Below are positions 8,302 to 16,821 of a stretch of 64,000 bases of DNA, piece by piece. The DNA comes from Allorhodopirellula heiligendammensis. Lineage in GTDB: Bacteria; Planctomycetota; Planctomycetia; Pirellulales; Pirellulaceae. The translations under genes and the position numbers were made by a program. Location: NCBI RefSeq assembly GCF_007860105.1, contig NZ_SJPU01000001.1:682001-746000 (forward strand), given 5' to 3'. The notes below the pieces were generated by a model that saw nothing but the letters and a program-made list of their open reading frames with translations, was not told where the DNA came from and made no database searches. Position 1 is the stretch's first letter. Each line of letters opens with the position of its first letter.

Positions 8302-9792
8302 TCAGTTGATTCGCACAGGGTTGGTGGCTTGTTTGATTTTGGCTCGCATCAGGTCCGTGGGAGCGTCTTGGCCGGTGAACAATCTGAATTGATAGGCGGC
8401 TTGCCGGACGAACATGTCAACGCCCGTGATCAATCTCGCTCCGGTTTGTTTTGCGTACTTGATCAGCACGGTGTTCTCGGGGTTGTAGACGGTATCGAAG
8501 ACGACCATGTACTCGTTGATCGAGCTCATATTGTAGGGCGAGACGTCAACATTGGGGTGCATCCCCACGGGCGTGCCATTGACGAGCAGGTGCGCTTTGA
8601 CCTCATGGCGCTGGTCCCAAGGAATGGTGTTGCAGCCAATCTCGTGAGCGAGCAATTGACTGCGTTCCTCCGTCCGTGAGGAGACATAAACGTCGCATTT
8701 GCGTTGTCGCAGCCCCCAGGCGATCGCCCGGGAAACGCCCCCGGCGCCCAGGATCAGTGCCACTTTTCCCTGCATCGAATTTTCTTGGCCACGCTGCAAT
8801 GAGAAGGTCTCTTCGATGCAGTCCATCGCCGCCCGGTAGTCGGTATTGTAACCCAGTCGCTCCTCGCCATTGAAAATCATCGTGTTGATAGCACCGATCC
8901 CCGTGGCGCTCGCTTCCGCCTGAGTACAGTAGTCCAAGGCAGCTTCCTTGTGGGGGATCGTGATGCTGATCCCCTCAATCCCAATGCTATGGCAATGGTT
9001 CATGAAGGTTTGCAAGTCGTCTTTGGGAACTCGCAGAGGTAGGTAGCGGGCGTTCAACCCCGCATCGATGAAAGCCGAGTTATGAATCAAGGGGCTGTGG
9101 CTATGTCCCACGGGATCGGCAATGACGCCAAACAGTGAGGTCTGGGGATTGATCGACTCATAGTGGTAGACATTGTTCATCTCCTTCCAATTGATTTGGC
9201 CTGGAGCGAGTTTTTTATCCGCACTGAAGGTCGCGTACGTGAACGGCGACCCGACCCGATTGGAGAGGATCCGGGTGATCATGCCCATTTCCCCCATGCA
9301 GATGCCGATCGTGGGGATCTTGGCATTTTGCACGAGCTTAATCATCCGCACATTGTCGGAAAAAGTATTCGCCATCGTCGCAATTTTGACGATATCAGCG
9401 TCCTCCTCTGCCATGGCGGCATGAATTTCCTCCAGTTCATCGGGCGTGCCACTGAAGTCGTGGTAGCTGATAATTCGCTTCGTCGAGCCGTAGCGAGGTA
9501 TCTGGGCCGCCACATCGGCTTCGATGTCGACGTATTCCACGCCAGTGGCAATCGCGCTGCGGAGCAGCATCAAGCGTTCCTGTTCCGATTTCTCCCATCG
9601 CCCCCCGTCTTCCTTTCGCCGAGCCGTGAGTACGACGGGGCCAGGGCGGTCTCCGACCAGCCGTTTGAGGTTGACCGCACGAGTGATGTAGTCCAACCGC
9701 AATTCGACAAGCTGAGCGCCCTGCTCAACCAAAAATTGATGTTCGGCGATCATTCGTTGATGGCGGGCACGGCCGAGGCTGACACAAATCAT
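8302..9792 (-). CDS. aroDE: Bifunctional 3-dehydroquinate dehydratase (type I) / shikimate dehydrogenase
   Basis: A 496-residue fusion catalysing two consecutive steps of the shikimate pathway: dehydroquinate to dehydroshikimate, then NADPH-dependent reduction to shikimate. The start is ATG 9792 (MICVSLGRAR), which begins the first strand of the AroD barrel. Residues 1-210 are type I AroD, with Schiff-base Lys136 in DADIVKIAT and His111 in ISYHDF. Residues 220-496 are AroE: VIADPVGHSHSPLIH at 223, catalytic Lys282 in ITIPHKEAA, the Asp of GYNTDYRAAMD, and the Rossmann motif LGAGGVSRAIAWGL. The same domain order is known from plants and some bacteria. The gene is divergent from the beta-propeller gene at 10124. 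Confidence 0.95.
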   Translation of the reverse strand: MICVSLGRARHQRMIAEHQFLVEQGAQLVELRLDYITRAVNLKRLVGDRPGPVVLTARRKEDGGRWEKSEQERLMLLRSAIATGVEYVDIEADVAAQIPRYGSTKRIISYHDFSGTPDELEEIHAAMAEEDADIVKIATMANTFSDNVRMIKLVQNAKIPTIGICMGEMGMITRILSNRVGSPFTYATFSADKKLAPGQINWKEMNNVYHYESINPQTSLFGVIADPVGHSHSPLIHNSAFIDAGLNARYLPLRVPKDDLQTFMNHCHSIGIEGISITIPHKEAALDYCTQAEASATGIGAINTMIFNGEERLGYNTDYRAAMDCIEETFSLQRGQENSMQGKVALILGAGGVSRAIAWGLRQRKCDVYVSSRTEERSQLLAHEIGCNTIPWDQRHEVKAHLLVNGTPVGMHPNVDVSPYNMSSINEYMVVFDTVYNPENTVLIKYAKQTGARLITGVDMFVRQAAYQFRLFTGQDAPTDLMRAKIKQATNPVRIN

Positions 9793-10123
9793 GGACAAAA
9801 AGCTCGAAAGACAGAAGAAAAACACCGCATTGTTGAGCAACAGCGAGGGGCGGACAGCTTATAATAGTCGGGCCGGTCTCGACCAGTCCGGCGGAATTTC
9901 AGATCAGCGTACCGGCAGGAATTTGTCACGGGTCGGTAGGATCGCGTGGCCTGCTCGCTGGCTGGGCAATTTCGATCGCTGCTCGCTGGCTCTTGGGGTT
10001 GGGATCTAGCAAGTTTAGGTTGGTATCCGGCGAGTCGGGGGGGCGTGTCTCGACACGCCAGCAAACGATTCGGCGAGCTGCCGCGTACAGCTCCTACTGA
10101 TAACTTCATACTGAAATGAGATA
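9793..10123. other. Divergent intergenic region, aroDE / PQQ-propeller gene
   Basis: These 331 bp hold no gene. A TATAAT hexamer lies at 9860-9865 on the plus strand, but no well-spaced -35 element accompanies it and the next plus-strand start is 260 bp away, so it is not called as a promoter. Confidence 0.4.
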
Positions 10124-11404
10124 ATGCAAGTCAAAAACACGGACCGTTGGAACTTCGCCACCGCACTGTTGGCAATCATAGCCTGTTTGCTGGCGGCAAC
10201 TGCCCATGCTGAAGCGCCCGCTGCTGGACAACTGCCGACCTGGACCATGGCCCGCGCTGACAGCGGCGCCAGCGGTGCGATTGACCGCACATTGCCCGGC
10301 AATCTCCGTTTGTTGTGGGAGCTTAAAACAGCGGAGCCGATCGAGACGACGCCTATCAGCGACGGATTGAGCGTGTTCGTCACCGATGTGATGGGAGGGG
10401 TGGAGGCCATCGACCTCCGCTCGGGCAAGTCCCAGTGGCGACGAGATTTTGATACTGGTTTCGTGTCCTCTCCCGGGCTATTTTTGCCGGATTCGCTGTC
10501 ATCCCAGAATCAGTTGACCGCGCCCATTCCGGTCATCTCCGCTCCGCCCCGTAAGAGCGTCGAGGGAGGAGACCCGACCTCTGATGCAGACCGTGCGCTG
10601 CTTGTGGTGGGGGACGTCGAGGGCAACGTCGAGGCGCTCGATCCCAGCACTGGTGAAACCCGATGGAAATACTCCACCGAGGGTGAGATCAGTGCTGCCC
10701 CGTCATTTTTCGCTGTTCCGCGTGGCGACAACTACGAAATTCGAGTGCTGCAATCCAGCCAAGACGGAAGTCTGTACTGTCTCGCCGCCGAGGACGGTGC
10801 TTTGATTTGGGAATATGAAACTGGGGATCAAATCCGCTGTTCGCCCTCCATCGCGTCGGGGAAAACATTTCTGGGGGGCTGTGACGGCCAGCTCCACGTG
10901 ATCGATCTCGCCACAGGTGAGGCCGCTCGCGAGCCCCTGCCGCTCGGTGGCCCCACCGGTAGCACGCCCGCGGTCAGCGGTGACGAGGTCTTCCTGCCGA
11001 TCATGGACGGTACAGTGTTTGCGTTCAATCCAAGCTCCGGCGACGTCCGTTGGAGATTTGAAGACCCTGACCGGCCGCAGGAGTACCGCAGCAGTGCCGC
11101 CGTCGGAGTCGACCGCATCATTGTGTCGAGTCAAAATAAGCATGTCGACGCGATTAACCGTGCGACAGGCAAACAAATGTGGCGGAAAACCCTGCGACGG
11201 CGTGCCGATGCTTCACCGTTGATAGCGGGCGACGATGTATGGATCGCGTCGACGGCCGGTTTGCTGCTACGATTGTCTATTGCAGACGGCACGGAAAAGT
11301 GGTCGTTTGAGTCGCGTGGCAAATTCATGGCTGCACCCGCCATTATCGGTAACCGCCTGGTGATTGCCGATGACGATGGTGTTGTCCGCTGTTTTGGGAC
11401 TTGA
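10124..11404 (+). CDS. Exported PQQ-like beta-propeller repeat protein
   Basis: A 426-residue protein with a clear signal peptide (LLAIIACLLAATAHAEA, cleavage near residue 29). The mature part consists of repeated WD40-like/PQQ blades: SGKSQWRRDFDTG, TGETRWKYSTEG, DGALIWEYETGD, SGDVRWRFEDPD, TGKQMWRKTLRR and DGTEKWSFESRG. These give about seven blades of the form (S/T/D)G..(R/K/I)W, the tryptophan-docking pattern of quinoprotein-like and BamB-like propellers. No catalytic PQQ-binding residues can be assigned, so a structural or protein-binding role is as likely as an enzymatic one. Two small hairpins follow the stop. Confidence 0.85.
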   Translation: MQVKNTDRWNFATALLAIIACLLAATAHAEAPAAGQLPTWTMARADSGASGAIDRTLPGNLRLLWELKTAEPIETTPISDGLSVFVTDVMGGVEAIDLRSGKSQWRRDFDTGFVSSPGLFLPDSLSSQNQLTAPIPVISAPPRKSVEGGDPTSDADRALLVVGDVEGNVEALDPSTGETRWKYSTEGEISAAPSFFAVPRGDNYEIRVLQSSQDGSLYCLAAEDGALIWEYETGDQIRCSPSIASGKTFLGGCDGQLHVIDLATGEAAREPLPLGGPTGSTPAVSGDEVFLPIMDGTVFAFNPSSGDVRWRFEDPDRPQEYRSSAAVGVDRIIVSSQNKHVDAINRATGKQMWRKTLRRRADASPLIAGDDVWIASTAGLLLRLSIADGTEKWSFESRGKFMAAPAIIGNRLVIADDDGVVRCFGT

Positions 11405-11417
11405 CGCCTGGGGCGTC
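11403..11417 (+). terminator. Small hairpin at the stop codon of the propeller gene
   Basis: GACGCC and GGCGTC form a 6-bp stem with a 3-nt loop directly over the TGA stop. No U-tract follows, so termination is uncertain. Confidence 0.3.
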
Positions 11418-11433
11418 GACTCAAGCCGATCAT

Positions 11434-11454
11434 GGTCCAATGCGGCATTGGTCC
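11434..11454. promoter_or_regulatory. 21-bp palindrome, candidate operator
   Basis: The sequence GGTCCAATGC-G-GCATTGGTCC is symmetrical at 9 of 10 positions per arm around a central G. It lies 30 bp after the propeller gene and about 118 bp before the radical SAM gene. The near-perfect dyad, without a T-tract, looks more like a dimeric regulator site than a terminator. No regulator gene is adjacent. Confidence 0.4.
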
Positions 11455-11571
11455 CGATAAACGTCAACGTTACCAACGACGCTGTTTCGGTGTACGCTGA
11501 AGCGGCACGCAGCTGCCAGCGCCCGACATGTCTTCCCATCCGATTCCCGCACCAACCTGGAACTCTCTGCC

Positions 11572-12888
11572 ATGACGAGCACCTCGAGCGACGACAAGAC
11601 CGAAGTGGGTAGTGTCTTCATTTCCAACTACCCACCTTATAGCCAATGGAGTGCCGAGGCGCTCGACGATGTTCGTTCTGCGATGGATTCGCCGCCAGCC
11701 AACGACAATCCGCTCGGCCTCTATCTGCATATCCCCTTTTGTCGCAAACGATGCAAGTTTTGCTATTTCAAAGTCTTCACGGACGTCAAGGCAGCCGAGG
11801 TTCAGCGATACGTGGATGCGCTGTGTAACGAGATTTCAATGGTCAGCAAGCTGCCCGTCATGGGCGAGCGACCATTTCGCTTCGTTTATTTCGGCGGCGG
11901 CACCCCGAGTTTTCTGTCCCCGAAGCAGTTGACCAAGCTAGCAGATCGGTTGCATGAACATATTACTTGGGACGGCGCCGAAGAGGTCACATTCGAATGC
12001 GAGCCAGGGACACTGAGTGAAACGAAGGTCAAAACGCTGCGAGAAAAACTGGGCGTCACTCGCATCAGCTTGGGGATCGAGAATTTCAACGACACATTGC
12101 TCGAAGAGAACGGGCGTGCGCACCTGTCCAAGCAGGTTTTTGCCGCCTGGGAATGGATCGAGGCGGCTCAGTTTCCCAATGTGAACATTGATTTGATCGC
12201 CGGCATGGTGGGCGAAACTTGGGAGAATTGGCGAGATAATATTCGCCGCACCATCGAGATGTCGCCGGAGAGTGTGACGATCTACCAAATGGAGTTGCCG
12301 TTCAACACGATCTATAGCAAGGACATGCTCGGCAATCAAACCGAGAGCCCTGTCGCGCCTTGGCAGTTGAAGCGGGACTGGGTCGATTTTGCCTTCGATG
12401 AATTGATCGCGGCAGGGTACAAGGTCAGCAGCGGATATACGCTTGTCAAAGATACCGGCAAGGTCAATTTTTCTTACCGCGACAATCTATGGCAAGGCGC
12501 CGATCTGATTGCTACGGGCATCGCGAGCTTCGGACATGTCCGCGGCGTGCATTACCAGAATCTGCCGCACATGCCGGCCTATCTCGAGACGATCGAGGCG
12601 GGCAACCTACCGTTGGGTCGAGGTTACGTCCCGACGCCGCAACAGTCCTTGATTCGCGAGATGATCCTGCTGCTCAAACGAGGCTTTCTTGAGCGAGATT
12701 ACTTCCGCGATAAGTTTGGTGCGGATATCGTCGCCCAGTGGTCCGATGTTTGGCAGCAATACGTCGAGCAAGGCATGGTGGTGATTGATGGCAATCAGAT
12801 TCGCTTGACTCGCGAAGGGTTGCTGCGAGTTGATTCACTGTTATCCGCATTCTTTGAGCCCGAGCATCAAAACGTGCGCTACACCTGA
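11572..12888 (+). CDS. Radical SAM protein of the coproporphyrinogen III oxidase (HemN/HemW) family
   Basis: A 438-residue cytosolic radical SAM protein. The [4Fe-4S] motif is CRKRCKFC with Cys57, Cys61 and Cys64 in LYLHIPFCRKRCKFCYF, followed by the SAM-contacting FGGGTPS and the EC-P segment (VTFECEPGTLSE). The C-terminal 150 residues resemble the HemN C-terminal domain (IATGIASFGHVRGVHYQN). True HemN has an additional Cys directly after the cluster (CYFCGC context) that is absent here, so heme-chaperone (HemW) or another radical function is as likely as oxygen-independent coproporphyrinogen oxidation. Its 3' end overlaps the convergent kinase gene by 10 bp. Confidence 0.85.
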   Translation: MTSTSSDDKTEVGSVFISNYPPYSQWSAEALDDVRSAMDSPPANDNPLGLYLHIPFCRKRCKFCYFKVFTDVKAAEVQRYVDALCNEISMVSKLPVMGERPFRFVYFGGGTPSFLSPKQLTKLADRLHEHITWDGAEEVTFECEPGTLSETKVKTLREKLGVTRISLGIENFNDTLLEENGRAHLSKQVFAAWEWIEAAQFPNVNIDLIAGMVGETWENWRDNIRRTIEMSPESVTIYQMELPFNTIYSKDMLGNQTESPVAPWQLKRDWVDFAFDELIAAGYKVSSGYTLVKDTGKVNFSYRDNLWQGADLIATGIASFGHVRGVHYQNLPHMPAYLETIEAGNLPLGRGYVPTPQQSLIREMILLLKRGFLERDYFRDKFGADIVAQWSDVWQQYVEQGMVVIDGNQIRLTREGLLRVDSLLSAFFEPEHQNVRYT

Positions 12889-15800
12889 CCAAGACGGCGG
12901 ACGCGCGTGGCGCCGATCCCGGGCAGATGGATTGTGTCGAGCTCCATGTTCCATGGCAGCAATGCAGTCACTTCGGGGTCGCTCGCTACTACTTCGGTGA
13001 GCAATGTATTGCCACCGCACTGGTTGGCCAGTGCACTGACGGCCCGGACGGATGTGCCATAGTAGTCGAGGCGATCATTTTCCGTCGTGACGAGTGTGGC
13101 ACCGCAATGAATTCCAATGCCAATCTGCAAATCGAGCTGTGAATCAAGGGGCGGGATGTGTGACTGCCATTCGTCCCGGATTTGCACAGCTGCCTGAACC
13201 GCTTGCTCGCGACGATCGAACGCCGCCAATAGCTTTTCACCCATGGTTCGCGTTACGGACCCACGATGGGCAGCTACCGTATTCTTCGCTAGCGAAATGA
13301 GGTCGTGTGTGCACTGGTAGACTTCTATGTCGCCTAATTTCGCCGAGATGGCGTCGATATTGTTAATTGAGATGGCCAGTAGAGTGACTTGCTCAGACGA
13401 AACTGGATTTTCGCTGGACAGCGATTGATTGGTAAACAGCTCACGGAACTTGGGCATTGATGCGGCTGCCGTCGCTGTCACTACATCGTCGCGTGAAATC
13501 GAACGTTCCAATCGCACGACGTGGAGCGTGTCAAAATCATTGGTCAACGTGATCGACTGTTGACCACGTCGTAACACGGGCACATGAATATCGCCGCCAA
13601 TTTCCGATAGAGTTCGTTCGAGCGAGCTCGGGGCACTCGTGTCACGCACGCGAATCGACTGGGTACGTGGTAGGCGCGGACCGCGAATCAAGTAATCGCC
13701 GCTGGAAAGATCCAGCGGCAACGTGAGACGCTCATGCGGTTCGATCCGCATTTGGGCGACAACATGAGGTGCATGTTCTGGTCCGCCGATACAGTACTGT
13801 GAGTCATTCGCCTGACGGATCTCCGGATGAACGCGGAATACCATCTCGATGGCATTTTCAACATTGGATTGAAATTCCACGTCGCATGCGGGACAAGCGG
13901 TATGGGTAGCGATCTCCGATAAATGGGCTGTTGTCGCTGCGGGGGCGCGGCAGGTGGGGCACAAGATGTCCCAGCGCAGTTGCAGTAAACCTCGATGTGC
14001 TGCGACGAGGCACGTATCGACCATGGATTGAGCATCAACCTGCAGCGTCTCGGCCAGCTGCAAGGGGTGGATGGCGGCGAGTTCCTGCGACGCTCCCGTA
14101 CGAATCCAATTGCCCAGCTTCTCTGCGATATCCGGTGCGATGCCATCGTTAATCACGCGAGCGATTCGCTCTTCGAGCCGAGTTCGCTGGCCCTTGGATA
14201 TCCGTGCTGGCTTTTCAAAAGGATCGGTACCATCACAGACGAATCGCCGCTGCTGGATCACGCGATCGATTCGCTGGTAGACGCGGTCGAGATTACGAAA
14301 ACCCTTCCAATCAGCTTCGACGACCGCGACGAATCGACCCAGCAGGTTTCGAGGAGCGATGCGAACTTGATGAGAAAGTCTGGTGCCACCACGGTCCGTT
14401 CGCTCGAACGTGACAATGCTCAAGAACCACTTAAACGGACCCGAGGTAAACTCCCGCAATATTCCCATTCGTTGCCCTTCGATCCATTCGAAAGGGTGCT
14501 CTTCCCACGCCACATGCAGGCCAGACAGGCGGAAAGAGCCGAACTGCCTCAGCCCCACTTCCGGATCAAATTCGCTGCGATATTGAACCGCGGGCAATCC
14601 CAGGGCATGATTGAGACGATGGGTGTCCGAAACAAACGGCCACAGCTCTCCGGGAGTACTCGCCAGCTCCCAGGATTTCGTTTTGTCCCAGACGTTTCCC
14701 TGCGAAGTCTCCGGTGCACGCGGGTGTGCGGCAAACGACGTCGCTTCGCCCCGCAACACTTGTTCGATCGCCGCGAGGAACTGAGCTGCATCACCATACC
14801 GCTCAGAGGGGGCTTTCGCCAAACTACGAGCAACCAACGAGGCCGTCAGGTCCGATACCTCGTTGCGTGTTTTTTGTACCGATGGAGGAGCCTTGTGGCG
14901 ATGCATCGTTCCCAGTTGCATGACCACCTCAGCACGAAATGGCGGCGCGCCGGTAAGCATTTCGAATAGAGTCACGCCCAATGAATAGATGTCGGCCGTC
15001 GGCCTCACTGCCGCATCGCTGTCAAACTGTTCGGGCGACATGTATTGAGGCGTACCCATGATCATGCCGTCGGGAGTCTTCTCCATGGATGTTGTCTGAT
15101 GGATGTGACGGGCAATCCCAAAATCGGTCAGCTTGACACGGAAGTCGCTCAATGGCCGGTCACGGTACGCGGTCGAAAGTGAGGCATCTCCGATGAATTG
15201 CAGGAGCACATTCTCGGGCTTGATGTCGCGATGTATCACGTCACGCGCGTGCGCGTCGACCAGGGCTCGCGAGATATCGGCCACGAGCTTCAATGCCGTT
15301 GGTTCATCTAAGTGCGAATGTGCCGAAAACCATCGCTTCAGATCGATTCCGTCAATATATTCCATGGCAAGAAAGTGGTATCCACGGTCCTCGCCTACCT
15401 CGATCAGTCTCGTCACATGGTCATTCTGAACGTCGGCGAGCAGTCGAGCCTCTTTGCGAAATCGACTCACCGACCGAGCAACTTCCGCCCGGTGGCGACG
15501 AAGCACTTTAATCGCCACATCACGGTTGTTCGCGAGATCGACCCCGCGATAAACTCTTCCCATCCCACCTTCGCCAATGAGCTCCTCAATCCGGAAGCGA
15601 CCGAGTTGGCCAGGGACCATGCCTGCCTGCGACGGGGGCCTGCCAGACCCAGGTACTGGCTGAGTCATGGCAGGTGTGATCTCTCCACCGAGCGTCACGG
15701 TCGGATCGGAATCTCGGCGGATTATTTCTTCGGTGCATTGCTCCCCAATGTTGGGTTCCCCAATGTCACGCTCCGCGAGGTCACGCTCTCGTAGGTCAGC

Positions 15801-16679
15801 ATTGACGCCGTCGCCACGGTCGCCGCCGCTGTTCCGATTCGCCCCCGAGTCGTGAGCGAAATCATTCTCAGTCGCCAGCGATCCCTTTGAGAATAACTGC
15901 TGCCAGCGTGACAGCGTTGGAGGGCTGGATTCATCGTGTTCCTCATCATTGGCGATGAGCGATTGAAGGTCATCCCAGTCAATTTCACGCCCCCAGGAGG
16001 TAGGTGAGATGCCAGAGACGGTTGTGAAGATGGGCAGTAATAACGCTCGCATCAGCGTGCGCAATTCGTCCAGCTCGACGTCGCGTGAGGTTGGTAAAAC
16101 CTGCTGCGTAGCTCCCATGTGCTCACCAACCTGCAGCCCCGTAAGGTCAATTGCGGTGATGAATTCACCGTTGCTACCAGGAGCGGCGAGGATGCACTCG
16201 ACGAGCCGGCTTTCCTGACGCAAGCCGACACGATGGGCGGCTGCGAGGGCATCGACGAGATCTGTCGCCAAGGCGATGCGATGACGGGGTGAAAGCCCGT
16301 CGATTTGATCGCTCAGGCGGTGCCTCCGCGGATCGATATCCCCTGGCAGGGAGAGTATGATCGTTGGCGGGTTTTGATCGAGTGACTCTGCGAGAACGCT
16401 GCGAATTGAGGGATGCGCTGCGAGCTCGATCAGCCGCAGACGCCATCGCAAGTCACTTAAACGGGCTGGGTTTCCGGCAATTCCAGACAGCACGCGCAGC
16501 TCTTTGATGAGGGCGGGGTGTGGCATTTCGCCACCCCGACCGGAGCCTGCTGAGACAAATGCAGCCCCATCGGGGCCGCCCGAGATGCGTTGCCACGTCG
16601 TCCCCGGACGCAACTCCGGTTCGTTGCATGCTCCGCCAACCTCGGACGCATCTTCCGCACTGGTTTTATCTGACTTCAT
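12879..16679 (-). CDS. Multidomain Ser/Thr protein kinase with pseudokinase, SRPBCC-like, DUF5939-like and degenerate cyclase domains
   Basis: A 1266-residue signalling protein without signal peptide. In order: residues about 55-225 look like a decayed kinase fold (AAHR-VGLRQES-RLVECIL where an active kinase has the HRD loop; IDLTG in the DFG place). Residues about 360-635 are an intact Hanks-type kinase (GEGGMG, VAIKVL, HRDIKPENVL, DFGIA, GTPQYMSPEQ). About 660-810 is an SRPBCC/START-like domain. About 820-1065 has a CPTC/CPAC zinc ribbon and YCIGGPEHAPHV, resembling DUF5939. About 1095-1260 is a class III nucleotidyl cyclase homology domain. That last domain has lost the first metal Asp (now Ser in AISINNI), the transition-state Asn (Arg in YYGTSVR) and Arg (Ala). 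It probably senses or binds rather than cyclises. The substrate is unknown. Confidence 0.85.
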   Translation of the reverse strand: MKSDKTSAEDASEVGGACNEPELRPGTTWQRISGGPDGAAFVSAGSGRGGEMPHPALIKELRVLSGIAGNPARLSDLRWRLRLIELAAHPSIRSVLAESLDQNPPTIILSLPGDIDPRRHRLSDQIDGLSPRHRIALATDLVDALAAAHRVGLRQESRLVECILAAPGSNGEFITAIDLTGLQVGEHMGATQQVLPTSRDVELDELRTLMRALLLPIFTTVSGISPTSWGREIDWDDLQSLIANDEEHDESSPPTLSRWQQLFSKGSLATENDFAHDSGANRNSGGDRGDGVNADLRERDLAERDIGEPNIGEQCTEEIIRRDSDPTVTLGGEITPAMTQPVPGSGRPPSQAGMVPGQLGRFRIEELIGEGGMGRVYRGVDLANNRDVAIKVLRRHRAEVARSVSRFRKEARLLADVQNDHVTRLIEVGEDRGYHFLAMEYIDGIDLKRWFSAHSHLDEPTALKLVADISRALVDAHARDVIHRDIKPENVLLQFIGDASLSTAYRDRPLSDFRVKLTDFGIARHIHQTTSMEKTPDGMIMGTPQYMSPEQFDSDAAVRPTADIYSLGVTLFEMLTGAPPFRAEVVMQLGTMHRHKAPPSVQKTRNEVSDLTASLVARSLAKAPSERYGDAAQFLAAIEQVLRGEATSFAAHPRAPETSQGNVWDKTKSWELASTPGELWPFVSDTHRLNHALGLPAVQYRSEFDPEVGLRQFGSFRLSGLHVAWEEHPFEWIEGQRMGILREFTSGPFKWFLSIVTFERTDRGGTRLSHQVRIAPRNLLGRFVAVVEADWKGFRNLDRVYQRIDRVIQQRRFVCDGTDPFEKPARISKGQRTRLEERIARVINDGIAPDIAEKLGNWIRTGASQELAAIHPLQLAETLQVDAQSMVDTCLVAAHRGLLQLRWDILCPTCRAPAATTAHLSEIATHTACPACDVEFQSNVENAIEMVFRVHPEIRQANDSQYCIGGPEHAPHVVAQMRIEPHERLTLPLDLSSGDYLIRGPRLPRTQSIRVRDTSAPSSLERTLSEIGGDIHVPVLRRGQQSITLTNDFDTLHVVRLERSISRDDVVTATAAASMPKFRELFTNQSLSSENPVSSEQVTLLAISINNIDAISAKLGDIEVYQCTHDLISLAKNTVAAHRGSVTRTMGEKLLAAFDRREQAVQAAVQIRDEWQSHIPPLDSQLDLQIGIGIHCGATLVTTENDRLDYYGTSVRAVSALANQCGGNTLLTEVVASDPEVTALLPWNMELDTIHLPGIGATRVRRLGQV

Positions 16680-16821
16680 CGCGCGAGTTTATCATAGTCG
16701 CAGAGACTACATACCTTGTTGAAAACCGGGTTGAGTGAGTAAAGTAAGGGGCTTCCGAGTTTTTTCGCAACTACCGCAGCTTTTGACCACGTTCCCAGAG
16801 GCCGGGTTTTTCCCGTAATTG

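Noticed and set aside
9860..9865. TATAAT between aroDE and the propeller gene
   Set aside because: No -35 element at 16-18 bp and the next start is 260 bp away.
13995..14969. A 324-codon plus-strand open frame
   Set aside because: Antisense to the kinase gene, with Arg/Gln/Ser-rich translation and no motif.
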